Below, one piece after another: positions 47,783 to 52,176 of a stretch of DNA of 52,176 nucleotides (positions are counted from its first letter, which is position 1; each line of letters starts with the position of its first letter). Made by a program: the position numbers and the translations under genes. The notes under the pieces were generated by a model. It saw only the letters and a list, made by a program, of their open reading frames with translations. It did not search any database and was not told the DNA's origin. Source of the DNA: Desulfospira joergensenii DSM 10085 (GTDB taxonomy: Bacteria > Desulfobacterota > Desulfobacteria > Desulfobacterales > Desulfobacteraceae); contig NZ_ATUG01000004.1 of the NCBI RefSeq assembly GCF_000420085.1, positions 1 to 52,176 of the forward strand, written 5' to 3'.

Positions 47783-48161
47783 TCAAGTTTGAAAAGCATA
47801 CTCAGCTTTTTGTAATGCCATTTTTGCCGCTTGAAGTTTGTCTGATTTTACCAATATATAGTCAGTATCAAATGTTGATATTGCAAAAATACTGATTTTT
47901 TTTGGCCAGTACAGCAGAAATATCTGCCAAGATTCCAGTTAAAGAAAAATCCAGAGGCCCAAGAACTTTGATGCAGGACCAATCGTCTTCTGAACTATCT
48001 GAATTCAAAAGCACAGACGAAGAACAGACGATTGATAATTCATCATCGGTTTTACTGATACTGTAAAATTTGCCTTCGAAGACTTGATTTGGAATTTCAA
48101 TATTTGGCGAAAGCCGATGGATTGTGAAAAGGCATTCAAGAACGCATAAGTTTAATTTCAT
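47783..48161 (-). pseudogene. ACT-domain protein gene with a frameshift in an A8 run
   Basis: The open frame covers 48161-47868 (97 residues) and contains KTDDELSIVCSSS and IKVLGPLDFSLTGILADIS, the pattern of small ACT/CASTOR-type proteins. It then goes out of frame at eight A (near 47890-47897). Removing one A restores ISIFAISTFDTDYILVKSDK and on to EYAFQT with a stop at 47783, the expected end of the family. It may be a true pseudogene, a slippage-regulated gene or a sequencing error. Confidence 0.8.
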
Positions 48162-48567
48162 TTCTCTATCTTACTGTTTAATTATGTGACTGAAACCGAA
48201 CATTAATTATGTTGCTGCACGTTTTTAGACGGATTGGCCCAAAATCTGCTTTTTTTGCATCGCTGGGTCAAAAACCCGCATTTGTCAGTAAAACGCTTTA
48301 CCAGACTGCTTTCACGTAAATCCCAGACTTGTCGGGCAAGCCACAATTTATTGTTATTTTAATGGATATATTGCAACCCTATAATTTACAAGAAAAATAT
48401 CAGGCCTTGTGAGAAATACCAAGGTCCACAATCATGGTCTCATTCATCTCAGCGTTTGATTCCTGAATCAAATCTGGCCCAAGATGTTGTGGTTTGAAAT
48501 TTTACAGCAAAGCGATGGATAATAGACTTAGGGCTCACCAGGTTGTGTCCTAAAATTTTACCAATTT
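48162..48567. other. Intergenic stretch without a convincing gene
   Basis: No promoter or coding frame is clear. A minus-strand frame around 48449-48560 ending in SWARFDSGIKR has no start of its own and may be a relic. Nothing else is seen. Confidence 0.35.
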
Positions 48568-49455
48568 TTATTTCTGATTGACAAAATAAATACCAGTACC
48601 CACAAGCACAAGAGCACAAAGGAGAAAAGAAGTTATTGGCTCTCCGAGAAGAAATGCTCCTGCCATAACCCCGAAAAGAGGAGTTAGAAAAGTGAACGGC
48701 GCAATGCGAGAGACTGGATATTTTCGGATGAGCCAGAACCAGACAACATAAGTAATAAAAGCGATCCATATGATTTGGTAAATAAGACATGCTATAGCAA
48801 CATAGTTCAAGACTAAAATCCCTCCTTCTTCCAAGAATACGGAGGTCGTCAACAGGATGGGAGCCGACACCAATAATTGGTAAAGCAGGACCTTGCTGGG
48901 AGAAACGTTGGTTAGGGGACTGGCCTTGATGAGCACTGTGCCTGCCCCCCATGCTACTGCTGCACCCAGAAGCATTATATCCCCAATTAACATTTCCTGG
49001 GTCGGCAAGTTTAATGATTCATGAAACGCTACAATGATGCCGCTAAATGCCATTATCAACCCCAAAATCTGAATTCGAGTCAAACTTTCTGTTTTTAAAA
49101 AAAGCTGAGCGCCTAATGCCACTACAAAGGGAGCAGTATTTAATAAAATTACAGCCCTGGAGGCGTTTGTAAATTCAAGGCCCCAAAATAATAAGATAAA
49201 TTGAACTGAGAAAAAAAATCCTGCTAATATGCCCCACCAAATAGTACCATCCTTTTCAAACACAGACTTTCCCCGGAAGAACATCCAAAGCAGCACTATA
49301 AAAGCAGAACATGTGGAACGGATACCTGCTTGGAGCACCGGTGGTATCACGGCGATACATATCTTTATAGCTACCTGATTCAATCCCCATGAGACACAAA
49401 GGATTACAAGTAGAATAACCCCCTTAATGTCGACATATACTTTATCCTGCTTCAT
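48568..49455 (-). CDS. EamA/DMT-family transporter
   Basis: The 295-residue inner-membrane protein has ten predicted membrane segments in two EamA repeats, with the typical SWGLNQVAIKI start and LNTAPFVVALGAQLFLKTESLT at the end of the first half. Such carriers export metabolites or amino acids. ATG 49455 has AAGG upstream; ATG 49470 is an alternative. It points away from the MocR regulator and is probably controlled by it. The substrate is unknown. Confidence 0.9.
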   Translation of the reverse strand: MKQDKVYVDIKGVILLVILCVSWGLNQVAIKICIAVIPPVLQAGIRSTCSAFIVLLWMFFRGKSVFEKDGTIWWGILAGFFFSVQFILLFWGLEFTNASRAVILLNTAPFVVALGAQLFLKTESLTRIQILGLIMAFSGIIVAFHESLNLPTQEMLIGDIMLLGAAVAWGAGTVLIKASPLTNVSPSKVLLYQLLVSAPILLTTSVFLEEGGILVLNYVAIACLIYQIIWIAFITYVVWFWLIRKYPVSRIAPFTFLTPLFGVMAGAFLLGEPITSFLLCALVLVGTGIYFVNQK

Positions 49456-49514
49456 CGCCTTAATCCCCATATTTATTGTTTTTTGACCATATGAATCTAT
49501 TGAACAAAACTAAT

Positions 49515-49823
49515 TTACATTTGACGGAATTGATCGAAGGTGAAATAATTTAGAACGCGATGTGGAACTCTCAATACCCTTGTTTGAGTTCTCGATATTC
49601 GGACACTTGAAACGGTAAATGCTTGAATGCAGATTTTAATGTGAGATTGAATGACCAAAGATTCTCCTTGAGTCAAGCATTTTTCACGGCCCCCAGCCCA
49701 AGTGGTCCAAACAATGCCGGAAATACATGAAATATTGACTTCTCCCGCACAAATGTTGAAGACCTGATTCTTAGCCAATTGAAAAGATTGTTCCGGACTT
49801 AATTTCATCAGTTTTGATCTCAT
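49515..49823 (-). CDS. DUF2917 protein
   Basis: The 102-residue protein has the DUF2917 pattern FNICAGEVNISCISGIVWTT followed by LTQGESLVIQSH, a small beta-barrel, cupin-like domain. ATG 49823 is chosen for its GGGGGA site. It lies between the EamA gene and the divergent MocR gene; such clusters are known to me from other proteobacteria. Role unknown; possibly a sensor or partner for the transport step. Confidence 0.8.
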   Translation of the reverse strand: MRSKLMKLSPEQSFQLAKNQVFNICAGEVNISCISGIVWTTWAGGREKCLTQGESLVIQSHIKICIQAFTVSSVRISRTQTRVLRVPHRVLNYFTFDQFRQM

Positions 49824-50055
49824 GAATCCCCCATTTTGATTACGTTTTTGACGATAATTTAGGGAATTCAACAGGATAAAATAAGCAGCAAATGACAAAA
49901 ATATTTAAGGCACAGCAGTCCTTTTCTGTCATCTGTACCCAAAAATCAAACCCAAACTGTGTCTTTTTAAATTGAGGAAATTGAATTAAAATATATCGAA
50001 TAAGGTAACAATAGTTATCAGATTTTGGCCAAAAGTAATTTGTAGGATGATAACC

Positions 50056-51462
50056 ATGCGGACTCCACGATACGAGCAAATAGCAGAAAAAATTGTAACC
50101 TTGATTCATAGCGGAGCTTTAAAAGAAGGTGATAAAATTCCTTCCATCAGACAACTAAGCCATGAACTGTCTGTCGGCGTGAACACCGTTAAAGAGGCTT
50201 ATTGGCGCCTGGAAGACCGGAATTACATTACTGTCGTACCCCAATCGGGTTATTACGTCAAAAATCGTTTTAACGAACGAGTAGAACCATCCGAGCAAGA
50301 CTTAAAGCAGTTGGATCCCAAAAAGGTTACGTTCTGCCGTGTTTACAGTATGTTTCGAGACAATGCGTTCGATAAAAACGGGATCAGCCTTGCCCTTTCC
50401 GGCGTTGCTCCCGACTTATGGCCCAAAAAACGTTTTGGCCGTTATCTGATGGACGCTGCAAGTGACAATGATCTCTTGGCCGCAGAATACCTCCTGCCAC
50501 CTGGTTACACATTACTCAGACAACAAATTGCAAGATTGGGTTTGTCAGCAGGACTGACACTCTCTCCAGATGACATTATAGTCACCAATGGTTGCCAGGA
50601 GGCCATTTTTCTGGCGTTGATGGCATTATGCAAACCAGGGGATACCATCGTTTTGGAGAGCCCCACGTACTTTAACCTGCTTCAACTGTTGCAGGCGCTG
50701 AATTTGAAAGTGATTGAAATTCCCAGCTCTCCAGAAGAAGGTATCTCTTTGGACACGCTTAAATTTGTAATTGAAAATCACCCGGTAAAAGTTGTTTTTT
50801 CCATACCTAATTTTAATAATCCGAGAGGTTTTGTCATGCCGTCCTGGAAGAAAAAGGAGATGGCCTGGCTCCTGGAGCAGAGCAAAATTCCCCTGATAGA
50901 AGATGATATTTATGGTGATCTTTATTTTCACCGGCGGCCGGATGCTTGCAAAAGTCATGATGAAACAGGAAACGTGCTTTACTGCTCATCCTTTTCCAAA
51001 ACCATCGCCCCTGGTTTGCGTATTGGATGGATCGCACCAGGCAAATTTTATGAGTCAGTAATAGAAATGAAGATGCTGTTGAACATCTCGACCGCATCTG
51101 TTAACCAAATTGCGGTTGCCTGTTTTTTAGCCAAGGGTGGGTACGAAAGACATTTACGTAAGGTCAAGGGGAAATTAATAGAAAACGTTCAATCCATGCG
51201 GAATGAAATATTACTTCATTTTCCAGACTCAACCCGGGTCTCCAATCCTTCCGGTGGATCATTTTTATGGGTGGAATTACCTGAACCTATTGATACTGAA
51301 CAGATTTATCAGGACGCATTGGCTGAAAATATCCTCTTTTCCCCTGGTCATTTATTTTCGCTACAAAATAAATTTACAAACTGCATGAGACTAAGCGCCA
51401 GTACATGGAACTTAAAAGTAGCCGATACAATCCAAATCCTTGGCAGGCTTTGTAAACGTTAA
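50056..51462 (+). CDS. MocR/PdxR-family regulator (GntR HTH plus aminotransferase fold)
   Basis: The 468-residue regulator joins an N-terminal GntR winged helix (about 1-70, with IPSIRQLSHELSVGVNTVKE) to a type I aminotransferase domain. The PLP lysine lies in SSFSKTIAPGLRIGW (about residue 318), and the substrate-region motif FNNPRG is near 255. MocR proteins sense PLP-linked ligands and activate adjacent genes. It is divergent from the DUF2917 and EamA genes, its likely targets. ATG 50056 has AGGA upstream; 50047 is also open. Confidence 0.92.
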   Translation: MRTPRYEQIAEKIVTLIHSGALKEGDKIPSIRQLSHELSVGVNTVKEAYWRLEDRNYITVVPQSGYYVKNRFNERVEPSEQDLKQLDPKKVTFCRVYSMFRDNAFDKNGISLALSGVAPDLWPKKRFGRYLMDAASDNDLLAAEYLLPPGYTLLRQQIARLGLSAGLTLSPDDIIVTNGCQEAIFLALMALCKPGDTIVLESPTYFNLLQLLQALNLKVIEIPSSPEEGISLDTLKFVIENHPVKVVFSIPNFNNPRGFVMPSWKKKEMAWLLEQSKIPLIEDDIYGDLYFHRRPDACKSHDETGNVLYCSSFSKTIAPGLRIGWIAPGKFYESVIEMKMLLNISTASVNQIAVACFLAKGGYERHLRKVKGKLIENVQSMRNEILLHFPDSTRVSNPSGGSFLWVELPEPIDTEQIYQDALAENILFSPGHLFSLQNKFTNCMRLSASTWNLKVADTIQILGRLCKR

Positions 51463-51502
51463 TTGGCGGTTTTTATTTTTTCCACACATGTAAGGCTGAA
51501 AT

Positions 51503-51982
51503 ATGGATAAATACCTAATTCGAAATACGTTACCAACTGACCACCAGCGAGTCATATCTGTTATGCCAGATTGGTGGGATGGTCGTGATCTACGATCTAT
51601 GCTTCCTAAAGTATTTTTTGTTCATTTTTGTTCCAATTCATTTGTTGTTGAAGCATCGGATCAATTAATTGGTTTTCTTGTGGGCTTTATGTCACAAACA
51701 GATGAAAATGTCGGTTATATACATTTTGCAGGTGTTCATCCACAATTCAGAAAAGAAGGAATTGGACGAAAACTATATAATCAGTTTTTTAAGCAGTGTG
51801 AATTGAAAAACAGAACAATTATTAGAGCATGCACGTCGCCCGTTAACAAGCTTTCGATTACCTTTCATCAACGTATGGGATTTATAATTGAAGCTGGGGA
51901 TGGTGAAATAGACGGGATACCGGTTACTTCGAATTACCTGGAAATCAATAACCCGAAAGTTTTATTCAGGCGTGAGATATAA
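51503..51982 (+). CDS. GNAT-family N-acetyltransferase
   Basis: The 159-residue enzyme has the GNAT core: HFAGVHPQFRKEGIGRKLYN, where RKEGIGRKL is the acetyl-CoA-binding Q/RxxGxG/A motif, followed by a conserved late motif FHQRMGF. It acetylates an unknown small molecule or protein. It follows the MocR gene by 40 bases and may be co-transcribed, so its substrate could be the same compound class exported by the EamA carrier. This is inference. Confidence 0.88.
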   Translation: MDKYLIRNTLPTDHQRVISVMPDWWDGRDLRSMLPKVFFVHFCSNSFVVEASDQLIGFLVGFMSQTDENVGYIHFAGVHPQFRKEGIGRKLYNQFFKQCELKNRTIIRACTSPVNKLSITFHQRMGFIIEAGDGEIDGIPVTSNYLEINNPKVLFRREI

Positions 51983-52176
51983 AGACCAATCACTGGACGG
52001 GACCGCGGGAAGCCTAACTGCTTTTTCAAACTCTTTGGCACGGCCCGTCAGTTTAAACGTTAAAAAGTAAATTTTATACAATAAACTGTTGCCTCGGTAG
52101 CCCCTCAAAAAACAGTAGATTTTGACAACTTTTCTATTGATCAATTGAGTAATTCCAGGGCGTTGACTGATGGTAT
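51983..52176. other. Right edge, no gene seen
   Basis: No supported coding frame or structured element is visible in the last 194 bases. Confidence 0.4.

Noticed and set aside
48449..48952. Minus-strand frame of 167 residues
   Set aside because: Most of it is the EamA transporter DNA read in another frame; only the final 30 residues lie outside and have no start.
51962..52144. Minus-strand frame of 60 residues at the right edge
   Set aside because: It has no ribosome binding site or recognisable pattern and overlaps the end of the acetyltransferase gene.

Overview
The window looks like most of a conjugative plasmid, or an integrated plasmid, joined to about 7 kb of unrelated genes. Nothing in it fixes the host. 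The moderate-to-low GC content, the gene families and the style of the plasmid modules fit an anaerobic Desulfobacterota-type bacterium (Desulfobacteraceae-like), but that is inference. No rRNA, tRNA, CRISPR array or intact transposase was found.

Layout. Positions 236-383 and 45261-45410 are an inverted pair of transposon-like ends whose TGTAGC tips face inwards; between them lies the plasmid-like DNA. From left to right: a 760-bp dispersed repeat followed by five small plasmid accessory genes (1148-2599); a long minus-strand transfer operon (21675 down to 2875) with virB2-virB11 in canonical order, a virB7 lipoprotein too short for routine gene calling, virD4, a type IA topoisomerase, two repeat proteins with matching tails, a resolvase homologue lacking its catalytic residues, and a virB1-like transglycosylase; a replication/partition-like pair (22510-24730); and a plus-strand accessory region (25342-37084) with DUF2958, DUF932, a VbhA/Fic pair, a secreted nuclease, a PARIS-like defence pair, a serine resolvase, VapBC and a row of small membrane proteins. 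Then come a candidate RP4-like oriT (38098-38127) with mobC and a MOBP-type relaxase, a RadC operon, and divergent adenine and cytosine DNA methyltransferases separated by eight motifs at exactly 23-bp spacing.

Right of 45261 the character changes: a two-gene cassette with a RelA/SpoT-type protein, a frameshifted ACT-domain gene, and a MocR regulator divergent from a DUF2917 gene and an EamA transporter, then a GNAT acetyltransferase.

The strongest non-coding signal is a two-hairpin leader found seven times, six on plus and one on minus. The first hairpin has an invariant GGGTAG loop and the second an AG(T/C)AAGG loop, while the stems change by compensatory substitutions. It lies upstream of the small accessory operons, the DUF932 gene, RadC, a coiled-coil gene and the whole transfer operon, so it may be a shared post-transcriptional control element. 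It may belong to the published 'radC' RNA motif class. Large copies of a separate repeat precede three of these operons and, inverted, a fourth gene. With the predicted oriT polarity, the transferred strand would be the template for most accessory genes, which fits a leading-region design.
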